The notes: generated from the sequence alone by a model not told the origin. 8,518 nucleotides of DNA from Planctomycetota bacterium (GCA_021803885.1 JAJZKY010000167.1:1-8518), one strand, 5' to 3'; positions 1 to 6,981 are shown, counted from the first letter of the stretch. Numbers and translations: made by a program.

Positions 1-137
1 TCGCCGCACGGTGGCGAATACCATTGCCCTGGGATGGCCCGGCATCATCGTGCGGACCAGGGTTCCCCGTTCAGGGGCCATCGGCAGCACGTCATGTCAG
101 CCACCAACACCTTTTCGCGCTTGCTCTGGCTGGTTTG
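1..137. other. Left-edge stretch, no confident gene
   Basis: This segment lies downstream of the minus-strand hexosaminidase stop. The minus strand holds a short frame open to the window edge. It could start at GTG (88-90) or ATG (79-81) and would begin MAPERGTLVRTMMPGHP. It has no clear Shine-Dalgarno, no signal peptide and no motif I recognise, so it is at best the first codons of a third operon gene. I see no convincing rho-independent terminator after the hexosaminidase: the only short stem (CCCC/GGGG near 64-77) has no T-run. Confidence 0.2.
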
Positions 138-2054
138 TCACCGGCTTTTGCCACCGATCACCATCAACTGTGACGGAGCACTTATCCGGCCGGATCGGGT
201 CACGGCAATGCTGCGAATTTCCGCGGGTTTACCGGGGATGAAGTTTACAGCAACAGGCCCCCGATATCGGTGCGATTCAACCGTCGGACGCGATCCGTCA
301 AGGGTGTAATACAACGCGGTGGCCGGTACCGGCTCCATGATCCGAACAACTCCATGATGGGCGGCGGTTCGAACCGTTACCAAATTTTTATTGGGTACGC
401 GCATCAATCCGGCTTTCGCACCCGGCCCGGTAAAGCGCATCGACGGTGGGGGAATGCGGAAATTGTAATGCTCGGCCTCCAGCCAGCGGTATTGCCCGCC
501 CGTGCGGCGAATAAAATTCCTGTAATTTTGCCTTTTCAGCGGTGTCCAGGCAATCTCGGCCAATGCCAATTCACGCGGCAACGCCTGGTAAAACAGGTGC
601 CTCGCGGTAGCGATGCGTTCTGACCACAGGCAAGCCTCAACGCCAAGCAAGCGCGGCCGCAGTTTCGGCGGCAGCAACGCCGACGGATTAAAATGATAAA
701 CCTCCCGAAGGGTGATGACGGGCTTTATCGCATGCGGTTCATAGCGCGCGTCGCCCTGACAAAAATTGAAATACAATCTGCCCATATTGGCCACAATCAC
801 ATCATGGCCCAGCTTGGCATCCTTGGCCGCAATGCTTGAACTGTTCCAGCATTCAATGATGGTGCTGGGCGGCAGATTTTCAGCCGGCACATCATTCCAT
901 ACCACTGCCCGACGATCTTTACTGGCCAGAAATTGCGCCATCTTCGTCGGAAAGTAATCGTGCAGCCGTGCGGCCGTCCAATGCCGCTGCCGCATCATGC
1001 TGGCGGCCGTCGGATCGCTGTCCCACACCTGCATGGCCCGCTGCGACACCTCATCGCCGCCCAAGTGGATGTAACGGCCCGGAAACAGACTGGTTAAATC
1101 GCCAAAAACGGTATCTAAAAAATGAAAGGTGCGTGGGCCGGGGCTCAGCGGCACATTACTGACGCCCCATCTGATCCGCACATGAAACGGCCCTTTGGCG
1201 GCGGCAAGCCACGGATAGGCAGCCAGAGCTGCGGTGCAATGGCCGGGGATATCAATTTCCGGTACGACGGTGACATAGCGTCGCCGGGCGTAAGCGACGA
1301 TCTGGCGAATCTGCGCATCAGTGTAGTAACCGCCATAACGCTGATGCCGTATGTCGTTGGGTTTACCGTGAATTTCGCTTCCGGCACGCCAAGCCCCAAT
1401 ACGCGTCAACAGGGGGTACTGCGGAATTTGCACCCGCCACCCCTGATCATCAGTTAAATGCCAGTGGAAAATATTTATTTTGTAGTGGGCGGCAAGGCGG
1501 ATAAATTGCTTCACCACGGCCGGAGGAAAAAAATGGCGGCTGCAATCCAGCAGCATGCCGCGCCATCGATAGCGGGGTCGATCGTAGATCGTCACTTCAT
1601 GAATGGAGTTGTCTGATCGGTTGCCGGCGTTAAAAAGTTGCTCAAAGGTTTGAATGGCATAAAAATAACCGGCACCGGATTGTGCCATTAATTGGGCATG
1701 GCCATCGGTCACCCGCAGTCGATAACCTTCGTTTCCCAAGTGGTCCGCCACCTTCGCGGCCCTGAATTCAATCGAGGCAGCTCCTGCATGCTGAATGTGG
1801 GCATCAATCCCCCGGCCCTTCAAAAACCGAACCAAAAACGCTGCCACCTGCTGCTGTGTCCGTGTGCGGGCGATCAAGCCTACCCGTGCCGGCATCTTCC
1901 ACCGGGCGGCGAAGACGACCATGTGCCGTGGACGGGGAATGATGCTCACAGCGGTGCCGGGGATCACGGTGCGGGCCGAGGCGGCGGGAATGGTGCCGAG
2001 TGCCCATATGCCGATCACCCATAGTAATGTTGTAGGATAAAGCTGCTTGCGCAT
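138..2054 (-). CDS. Secreted GH20 beta-N-acetylhexosaminidase
   Basis: This 638-aa glycoside hydrolase family 20 enzyme should release terminal GlcNAc or GalNAc from chito-oligosaccharides or glycans by substrate-assisted catalysis. Residues 1-27 form a Sec signal peptide (MRKQ, a hydrophobic core, then AASA), so it probably acts in the periplasm or outside the cell. An N-terminal GH20b-type domain begins at IIPRPR. The catalytic barrel then shows RGMLLD (about 165), FHWHLTDDQGWR (about 196-207), HLGGDE (330-335, catalytic Asp334-Glu335) and ACLWSE (474-479). The tail carries a chitobiase C-terminal/Fn3-associated motif, YYTLDGSRPT (about 582). The start is set by AAGGAG six bases upstream; an in-frame ATG at 2090 would add 12 residues in front of the signal peptide and is less likely. 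It follows the MFS permease by 60 nt on the same strand, suggesting an operon for amino-sugar scavenging. All key residues are present. The exact substrate is not predictable. Confidence 0.93.
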   Translation of the reverse strand: MRKQLYPTTLLWVIGIWALGTIPAASARTVIPGTAVSIIPRPRHMVVFAARWKMPARVGLIARTRTQQQVAAFLVRFLKGRGIDAHIQHAGAASIEFRAAKVADHLGNEGYRLRVTDGHAQLMAQSGAGYFYAIQTFEQLFNAGNRSDNSIHEVTIYDRPRYRWRGMLLDCSRHFFPPAVVKQFIRLAAHYKINIFHWHLTDDQGWRVQIPQYPLLTRIGAWRAGSEIHGKPNDIRHQRYGGYYTDAQIRQIVAYARRRYVTVVPEIDIPGHCTAALAAYPWLAAAKGPFHVRIRWGVSNVPLSPGPRTFHFLDTVFGDLTSLFPGRYIHLGGDEVSQRAMQVWDSDPTAASMMRQRHWTAARLHDYFPTKMAQFLASKDRRAVVWNDVPAENLPPSTIIECWNSSSIAAKDAKLGHDVIVANMGRLYFNFCQGDARYEPHAIKPVITLREVYHFNPSALLPPKLRPRLLGVEACLWSERIATARHLFYQALPRELALAEIAWTPLKRQNYRNFIRRTGGQYRWLEAEHYNFRIPPPSMRFTGPGAKAGLMRVPNKNLVTVRTAAHHGVVRIMEPVPATALYYTLDGSRPTVESHRYRGPVAVNFIPGKPAEIRSIAVTRSGRISAPSQLMVIGGKSR

Positions 2055-2060
2055 AATACG

Positions 2061-2066
2061 CTCCTT
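2061..2066 (-). promoter_or_regulatory. Shine-Dalgarno of the GH20 gene
   Basis: AAGGAG on the minus strand lies six bases before the ATG at 2052-2054. It selects this start over the in-frame ATG at 2090 and places the signal peptide at the extreme N-terminus. Confidence 0.8.
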
Positions 2067-2114
2067 GAGTGCGAATAATCTCCCGGCCAAGCCCCGATTT
2101 TAATGGATGACGGC

Positions 2115-3848
2115 TCATCTGCCTTGGCGAAACAACTCTTCAATTTCCTCCAGAGTCTTGTGTTTGGTTTCCGGTAACATGAATGCGGCCGTGAGAAAAT
2201 ACACAACCGTGCACCCCGCGAAGATAAAAAATGCCATGGCATAGCCGTAGCGGCCAACAGTTGGTAAAAACAGGGCGGCAATCAAAGTCGATACACTTTG
2301 ATTAATCAGCAGTGCGATGCTCATGCCCGAAGATCGTATCCGCGTGGGCATCAACTCTGAAAGCGCCAGCCAGACGCATACACCGGGTCCAGCGGCATAA
2401 AAAGCGATAAACACCAGCAGCGCCAGGGCCGTTAATACTCCATGAAACCTGGACGGAATGGGGGTAAGCCAGGCATGATCAATTTTAAGTTTGGCGGTGC
2501 GTGCCAGCGCCAGACTGGCCAGGGGATTTTGGAAAAAGGCTATGACGCGATTGGCGGGAATGCTGGCCGCCCGGGTAATTTTTACCTTACTGATGCGGTC
2601 GCCACCGGATCGCACCGTGTTGGTGGTACCGGTAAACGCCCCGTAGGAATAAATAATGGTGAAGGTATCCGGGCGATTGACTTTCGTCTCATGCGTGCCT
2701 CCCCTTTGTTGCTGCCACTTGGATGCCAGTGCCGATGTAAACCGCAAATTCAGGCTTTGGTCGGGGCTAACCAGTGCGGCGACCGCCCGGCGGCAATCGA
2801 TACGGCCTCGCTGGGCTTGCTGGAAGAGAATGGCCGTGCACAGAAGTGATACAACAATCCCGGCGCAGCCGATGGAAAGCAGCTTTTTACGGCCAATTTT
2901 ATCTACCAGCATAACGCCCGCCATGGTCATTAAAAAATTAAGCATGGTAAAAATAAGATAGCCCCAATGTGCCTGCACATCATTAAGACCGGCCTGTATC
3001 AGGATCGCTGTGTTGTAGCCGATGATCGAATTGATCCCGGTAGCCTGATTGCACGCCAGAATGACGCAGGCCAGAATGAAGGGAATCACATAACGCCGCT
3101 TCAGAAGCGATTCGCGTTTTGCTGGCAATGGTTGCGAACCGCGGGCCGGGCGGGCATGGCGGGCCAGCGCCCGCATTTCAGCCAATTCAAGGTCGGCATC
3201 GGCAGGGCGACGGGATTTCAGCAGGGCGGCGCGGGCGCGATCCAGTCGGCCTTTGTTTACCAGCCAGCGTGGCGATTCGGTAACAAAAAAACAGCCCGCC
3301 ATAAACATCGCGCCCGGTATAAGGGTTATCCAGAATATGCTCCGCCATGCCACATTTTTGAAAGCCAATAAGCTCGCGGCGTCGTGAAGTGCAGCAACCT
3401 GCGCCACGCGCGCAGAAAAATACATCGCAATGATCGCCGACGCGACAATTCCCAGCGTCAACATCCACTGAAAAACCGCTGTGCCACGGCCTCGGTTTGC
3501 CGGAGTGAGGCATTCGGCCAGATACAACGGGCCTGCCACGCCGATCAGACCCGCACTGCCGCCCTGCAGCAATCGCCCCAGCAGGAGTGGGGTATATCCG
3601 TGTGACATGGCAATTATCGGAATGCTGGCGACAAATAAAGCACCGCTGATGATCAAAACTGTTTTTCGTCCAAGCCAATCCGCCAGCAACCCCGCAAAAA
3701 GTGTGGCGATCACGCTTCCAAGCAGTACCGCCGCCACAATCATGGATATGCGACCGGGACCCAGGCCAGATGTCGCTTCAAGGTATGGCAAAGCCCCGGC
3801 AATCACTCCGACATCTATGCCATAAAGCAAGCCGCCCAATCCCGCCAC
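2115..3848 (-). CDS. MFS sugar-porter family transporter, N-terminus unresolved
   Basis: This is a 12-helix inner-membrane sugar permease of the MFS sugar-porter family, probably a proton symporter for a hexose or amino sugar. Family motifs, numbered from the GTG at 3848, are LADWLGRK (TM2-3 loop, about 55-62), TESPRWL after TM6 (190-196), NQATGIN in TM7 (267-273), VDKIGRKK (315-322), ELMPTRIRSSG (498-508) and the C-terminal LPETKHKTLEEIEE (558-571). The coordinates give the first conventional start, but this GTG falls inside TM1. In-frame codons upstream encode NHSRYNQFLLLV, typical of the true N-terminus, and no ATG, GTG or TTG occurs in that frame back to a TAA near 4026. A TTG at 3961 in another frame (MSENLPQ...) would join the gene after a -1 shift near 3921-3925. 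About 120 residues (345-467) are inserted between predicted TM9 and TM10. It is co-directional with the GH20 gene, so it likely imports its product; substrate is inference. Confidence 0.88.
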   Translation of the reverse strand: MAGLGGLLYGIDVGVIAGALPYLEATSGLGPGRISMIVAAVLLGSVIATLFAGLLADWLGRKTVLIISGALFVASIPIIAMSHGYTPLLLGRLLQGGSAGLIGVAGPLYLAECLTPANRGRGTAVFQWMLTLGIVASAIIAMYFSARVAQVAALHDAASLLAFKNVAWRSIFWITLIPGAMFMAGCFFVTESPRWLVNKGRLDRARAALLKSRRPADADLELAEMRALARHARPARGSQPLPAKRESLLKRRYVIPFILACVILACNQATGINSIIGYNTAILIQAGLNDVQAHWGYLIFTMLNFLMTMAGVMLVDKIGRKKLLSIGCAGIVVSLLCTAILFQQAQRGRIDCRRAVAALVSPDQSLNLRFTSALASKWQQQRGGTHETKVNRPDTFTIIYSYGAFTGTTNTVRSGGDRISKVKITRAASIPANRVIAFFQNPLASLALARTAKLKIDHAWLTPIPSRFHGVLTALALLVFIAFYAAGPGVCVWLALSELMPTRIRSSGMSIALLINQSVSTLIAALFLPTVGRYGYAMAFFIFAGCTVVYFLTAAFMLPETKHKTLEEIEELFRQGR

Positions 3849-4022
3849 CAGCAGAAGAAACTGGTTGTAGCGACTGTGATTTAATACACGATCCTGGACC
3901 AGATTCAGTTCCTCAGTTTCCTTGATGGCCGCACCGGACGTTGCGGGAGATTTTCGCTCAAGACAGATACCACCGCAATGGCGCGTGCAAAAATCAAAAG
4001 CCGGTGAAGTGGCAGCGGCGGC

Positions 4023-4028
4023 ATTTTA
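4023..4028 (-). promoter_or_regulatory. Possible -10 box for the MFS-GH20 operon
   Basis: TAAAAT on the minus strand (5 of 6 to TATAAT) lies in the divergent region between the transporter and thiL. No good -35 hexamer is seen 16-18 bases upstream, so this is tentative. Confidence 0.2.
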
Positions 4029-4059
4029 CCATGCCCGCGATGAGCATTCGCTGGCCCGT

Positions 4060-4065
4060 TACAAT
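4060..4065 (+). promoter_or_regulatory. Possible -10 box immediately before thiL
   Basis: TACAAT (5 of 6) ends seven bases before the thiL ATG. If used, transcription would begin at or next to the start codon and give a leaderless mRNA, which would fit the absence of a Shine-Dalgarno. There is no recognisable -35. Confidence 0.25.
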
Positions 4066-4072
4066 ACCGGGG

Positions 4073-5044
4073 ATGAAAGAATCGGACCTTTTAGCTTGGC
4101 TTTACAAAAGTGCGTGGCGAAGCCGCACTGTTCCCATACCCATTGGTGATGACATGGCGGGCGTTCGGCTGTCTGATCGAACGGGCGGGAACCGACTGGT
4201 GTTATTAAAAATTGACCAATGCCTGGATCGCGTCCACTTTGATATGCGCGATCACATGCCCCGGCAGATCGGCTGCAAAGCCGTCAACCGATGTCTCTCC
4301 GATTGTGCGGCCATGGCGGCGAAACCCAAAGCCATTTTGCTCTCGGTGGCGTTGCCGACGCAGGTGTCGCTCACATGGGCGAAAACGCTTTTTCAAGGAT
4401 GCAGAGCCGCCGCCCAGAAGGCGGCATGCCCCATCGTGGGCGGCGATACTGCGGTTTGGAATCAAAGACTGGCTATCACCGTAGCGGCCCTCGGCCTGCC
4501 TGCCACTGATTCGGTGTTGCGCTCCGGTGCCCGGCCCGGCGATGCCTTGTGTGTGTCGGGGCGACTCGGCGGCAGCATCCTTGGGCGTCATCTTACTTTC
4601 CGGCCCCGCATTCGGTTGGCACACCGCTTGGTGCAACTGGCTCCTATTCATGCCATGATGGATATTTCCGACGGCTTGGCCATTGATTTGCCACGTTTGC
4701 TTTCCATGTCCCGCGTGGGTGCCCAGATAGACGCACGGCAAGTTCCCATTCATCCGGATGCCCGACGCCTATCTCGCCGCGACGGCCTTACCCCGTTGCA
4801 TCACGCCCTGTGCGATGGCGAAGATTACGAGTTGCTCTTTACTCTTCCTCAGAGCGATGCCGACAGGTTGCGGGCGGCCCGGTTTCCCATCACCAATATT
4901 GGCCAGATTACCCGGAGGCGGAACGAGATCGTTTTATTAAGAAATGGCCAGCCGCAACCTTGGCCCGTGGGGGGGTGGAACCACGGCGTAAAGGTTTCGC
5001 CGTCAAAGCGCATTTCATCCGTTGCTGCGGAGGCGAAGGACTGA
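4073..5044 (+). CDS. thiL: Thiamine-monophosphate kinase ThiL
   Basis: This 323-aa cytosolic enzyme phosphorylates thiamine monophosphate with ATP to give thiamine pyrophosphate, the last step of the pathway. It has the PurM/ThiL-type ATP-binding fold: IGDD (24-27), an Asp48 region reading KIDQCLDRVHF, CLSDCAAMAAKP (about 74-85), VGGDTAV (122-128), MDISDGLAIDL (196-206) and DGEDYELLF (248-256). Two family motifs are slightly off consensus: GDDMAG rather than GDDAAV, and KIDQCLDRVHF where TDMLVEGVHF is usual. The acidic metal ligands are kept, so activity is expected. Start choice: the open frame reaches back to 3941, but those extra 44 residues are unlike the family, and the ATG at 4073 gives the usual length with MKESDLL before the first motif. 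No Shine-Dalgarno precedes it. Its stop directly abuts the tsaE ATG, indicating co-transcription. The nearest minus-strand gene is divergent. Confidence 0.92.
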   Translation: MKESDLLAWLYKSAWRSRTVPIPIGDDMAGVRLSDRTGGNRLVLLKIDQCLDRVHFDMRDHMPRQIGCKAVNRCLSDCAAMAAKPKAILLSVALPTQVSLTWAKTLFQGCRAAAQKAACPIVGGDTAVWNQRLAITVAALGLPATDSVLRSGARPGDALCVSGRLGGSILGRHLTFRPRIRLAHRLVQLAPIHAMMDISDGLAIDLPRLLSMSRVGAQIDARQVPIHPDARRLSRRDGLTPLHHALCDGEDYELLFTLPQSDADRLRAARFPITNIGQITRRRNEIVLLRNGQPQPWPVGGWNHGVKVSPSKRISSVAAEAKD

Positions 5045-5560
5045 ATGTCTGCCGAATCCGCCGTCGATAAATGGATGATCGTCTGCACCTCCGCAGCGCA
5101 AACCCGGGAGCTTGGTCGCGCGCTGGGCGCGGCGGCAGAGAAAGATCAATGCATCGCCTTGGACGGCGATCTGGGTGTGGGCAAGACGGAACTGGTTCGG
5201 GGCCTGGCCGCCGGGGCAGGTACGGCCGATGATACGCCGGTTTCCAGTCCCACCTATGTTTTATTGAATATTTATCCGGCCGGTCCACGTGGCGAAGCCA
5301 AAACCGTCTTTCACCTCGATGCCTATCGCATCGCGGACGAAAGTGGATTTGATGCCGTCGGCTGGGATGATTTATTCGGTCAAAATGCCCTGATTGTGGT
5401 GGAATGGGCACAGCGTGTGCTATCCCTGTTGCCTCATGACACGCTCTTTATTGCCGGCGAATGGCTCGATGGCGACCGCCGGCGCTGGACGCTTTCGGCC
5501 AGCGGCAGGCATTCCCGTGCGCTGGTGCATGCTGTGCAGCGCGCGATGGCCACCCATTAG
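5045..5560 (+). CDS. tsaE: tRNA t6A biosynthesis ATPase TsaE
   Basis: This 171-aa P-loop ATPase works with TsaB and TsaD to form N6-threonylcarbamoyladenosine at A37 of ANN-reading tRNAs. Visible motifs are a Walker A, GDLGVGKTE (41-49), then VSSPTYVLL (66-74), FHLDAYRI (89-96) and VVEWAQR (118-124), all in family order and at family length. The ATG follows the thiL TGA with no spacer. The segment before it carries GGAGG (5029-5033) and GAAGGA (5035-5040, four bases from ATG), so translation is probably both direct and coupled to thiL. A second in-frame ATG at residue 11 has no Shine-Dalgarno. TsaB and TsaD are not in the window. The thiL-tsaE pairing links two unrelated housekeeping pathways and probably reflects only co-expression. 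Confidence 0.93.
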   Translation: MSAESAVDKWMIVCTSAAQTRELGRALGAAAEKDQCIALDGDLGVGKTELVRGLAAGAGTADDTPVSSPTYVLLNIYPAGPRGEAKTVFHLDAYRIADESGFDAVGWDDLFGQNALIVVEWAQRVLSLLPHDTLFIAGEWLDGDRRRWTLSASGRHSRALVHAVQRAMATH

Positions 5561-5580
5561 CTGCCCTGATGGTGACCGCA

Positions 5581-5586
5581 TATAAT
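5581..5586 (+). promoter_or_regulatory. -10 box of the phoH promoter
   Basis: A perfect TATAAT lies in the tsaE-phoH gap, 50 bases before the phoH ATG. The -35 region is poor (TAGCTG at a 17-base spacing). The predicted transcript would start near 5593, leaving a leader of about 44 nt that contains the 11-codon upstream frame. Confidence 0.5.
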
Positions 5587-5604
5587 TTCTTAATTAGACA
5601 GCGA

Positions 5605-5640
5605 ATGGACCATCACGGAGAACCAAACGGACGGGCATGA
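5605..5640 (+). CDS. 11-codon upstream ORF overlapping the phoH start
   Basis: ATG at 5605 opens a short frame encoding MDHHGEPNGRA and ending in TGA at 5638-5640. The stop overlaps the phoH start as ATGA, the classic geometry for translational coupling. It begins about 12 nt after the predicted transcription start and has no Shine-Dalgarno of its own. phoH also has only a weak Shine-Dalgarno (GGACGGG region), so ribosomes ending here could re-initiate at phoH. With only 11 codons, chance occurrence cannot be ruled out. Confidence 0.3.
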   Translation: MDHHGEPNGRA

Positions 5641-6563
5641 TTACACTGAACATTGAACCACGGCATAAATTGGCCCTTTTCGGCCCGGCCGACCGCAACC
5701 TGAAACTTCTGCGTGAACTCATGGGCGTGCAGATTTTTGCCGCCGGCGATCACCTTAAAATCAGCGGCGACGCCAAGGCGGTCGAACGGTGCGTGGCCGT
5801 TGTAAGTGAATTGCGCCGCCACCTGCCGCGAAACGGTTCAATCACCATCGATGATGTGGGCAGGGCGGCAGCGCGTTTTGCCGACGAATCGGGACGCAAT
5901 GGGGGTTTGGATGTCGCCATATCCGGCAAAGGCGTCACACCCCGTACGTCCGGGCAGGCAACCTACCTGAACGCCATGGAGGAACGGGATTTGGTTTTCT
6001 GTGCCGGACCGGCCGGTACTGGAAAAACATTTCTGGCCGTTGCATTGGCTGTAAGCATGCTCAGGCGGGGGCGGATTCGGCGCCTTGTACTCGTGCGGCC
6101 GGCGGTCGAGGCCGGCGAAAAGCTCGGCTTTTTGCCGGGCGATATCCAGGCTAAGGTGAACCCATACCTGCGACCATTGCTGGACGCGCTGCACGATATG
6201 ATGCCGTACGAACAGATACGCCGCTTGATGGGTAACGACATTATTGAATTGGCACCATTGGCTTATATGCGTGGTCGCACGCTCAATGATGCAATGATTA
6301 TCCTTGATGAGGCGCAAAACACGACGCCATCGCAAATGCTTATGTTCCTGACCCGTCTGGGGCATAACAGCAAAATGGTCATCACCGGAGATCCGACGCA
6401 AGTCGATCTCGACGACGATCAGGTAAGCGGTTTGGTGGATGCTCGCCGCAAGCTCTCGGGCATCAAGGGGATCGGCTTTGTGGATTTAGGGCGCGAGGAC
6501 ATTGTCCGCCACCCACTTGTGCAAAACGTAGTAGAGGCTTACCAAAGCGTGAACTCGGGATAA
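5637..6563 (+). CDS. phoH: PhoH-family ATPase (YbeZ-type)
   Basis: This 308-aa cytosolic PhoH/YbeZ protein is a P-loop NTPase related to helicase ATPase cores. The family is associated with RNA metabolism and often genetically linked to the ribonuclease YbeY. Residues 1-105 are the N-terminal PhoH region (MITLNIEPRHKLALFGPADRN onward, with a small nucleic-acid-binding-like fold). The ATPase core follows: Walker A GPAGTGKT (124-131), VRPAVEAGEKLGFLPGD (153-169), MRGRTLN (211-217), Walker B IILDEAQN (221-228), VITGDPTQVDL (248-258) and the C-terminal EDIVRHPLV (287-295). Length and motifs are complete. The ATG at 5637 gives the normal N-terminus. A perfect TATAAT upstream suggests its own promoter even though tsaE is only 76 nt away. 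In many genomes ybeY and an HD-domain gene follow phoH; here a non-coding gap follows instead. Confidence 0.94.
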   Translation: MITLNIEPRHKLALFGPADRNLKLLRELMGVQIFAAGDHLKISGDAKAVERCVAVVSELRRHLPRNGSITIDDVGRAAARFADESGRNGGLDVAISGKGVTPRTSGQATYLNAMEERDLVFCAGPAGTGKTFLAVALAVSMLRRGRIRRLVLVRPAVEAGEKLGFLPGDIQAKVNPYLRPLLDALHDMMPYEQIRRLMGNDIIELAPLAYMRGRTLNDAMIILDEAQNTTPSQMLMFLTRLGHNSKMVITGDPTQVDLDDDQVSGLVDARRKLSGIKGIGFVDLGREDIVRHPLVQNVVEAYQSVNSG

Positions 6564-6742
6564 GGGACGCTATAGTTGGCTTTTTCTTCCGGGCGTTACA
6601 TGTTTTGCGGAGCAAATGCCGCGATGCCTGCGGCACCGATGGCGATGCGGACACGCTGAGCGCCGTTTCACACCCGCCACCCATTTAGCCGCGTCTATGA
6701 GTGCACGCGCCAAAAGCACCTCGCCATGGCTTGCCCCGCTTT

Positions 6743-6763
6743 GAAAATATGCACTTTATTTTC
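6743..6763. repeat. AT-rich inverted repeat
   Basis: GAAAATA (6743-6749) and TATTTTC (6757-6763) are perfect inverted arms of 7 bases around a 7-base loop. No T-run follows, so it resembles an operator-like dyad more than a terminator. Function unknown. Confidence 0.4.
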
Positions 6764-6786
6764 TACGGCTCATCGTACAGTTGCGG

Positions 6787-6821
6787 GAAAATCACTCGAA
6801 ATCAATGGAAATCGTGATTTC
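6787..6821. repeat. Cluster of GAAATC-type repeats with an inverted copy
   Basis: GAAATC occurs at 6798-6803 and 6808-6813, ten bases apart and so about one helical turn. GATTTC (6816-6821) forms a near-perfect palindrome with the second copy (GAAATC-GT-GATTTC). A related GAAAATCAC precedes them at about 6787. The arrangement resembles a binding-site cluster, but no gene start lies next to it. Confidence 0.35.
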
Positions 6822-6981
6822 ACATCCGGAACTCACGTTTACCAAAAAACCGAAAAGTGACCAAGGCCGGAAAAGCCTCTTCCCACGGACCGTTCAGCGC
6901 AAAAAGCCGCACATCCCGCAGGCGACCCCACAGGTTTCAGCTCTTCGCGTGCCATTTTCCAAAAACCGCGGCCGACGGCGA

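Larger units (their letters stand above)
6564..6981. other. Intergenic gap between convergent phoH and DUF2934 genes
   Basis: I find no supported gene in these 418 bases; short open frames on both strands lack Shine-Dalgarno sites and family motifs. The gap contains a GC-rich hairpin (TGCCGC, loop GATGCCT, GCGGCA; 6617-6635) without a following T-run, and two AT-rich dyads listed separately. A convergent pair normally needs terminators. A CTTTTTCTT run lies at about 6580-6588, but I see no strong stem in front of it. Confidence 0.5.

Noticed and set aside
365..376. CGGTTCGAACCG, a 12-base palindrome resembling a tRNA T-arm
   Set aside because: It lies inside the hexosaminidase coding sequence, and no acceptor, D or anticodon stems can be built around it.
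1145..1457. Long open frames on both strands inside the GH20 gene
   Set aside because: They are shadow frames of a clear GH20 catalytic domain, without ribosome sites or recognisable motifs.
3941..4072. 44-codon N-terminal extension of thiL
   Set aside because: The extension is unlike ThiL, rich in Lys, Arg and His, and crosses the divergent promoter region. The ATG at 4073 gives the family length.
4205..4753. 182-codon minus-strand frame opposite thiL
   Set aside because: It is antisense to strongly motif-supported ThiL, and its composition is that of a shadow frame.
6617..6635. GC-rich hairpin after phoH as a rho-independent terminator
   Set aside because: The stem is good but no T-run follows on either strand; the CTTTTTCTT run lies upstream of it, on the wrong side.
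6463..6684. Minus-strand 73-codon frame at the phoH 3' end
   Set aside because: It overlaps the phoH C-terminus, has no ribosome site and matches no family known to me.
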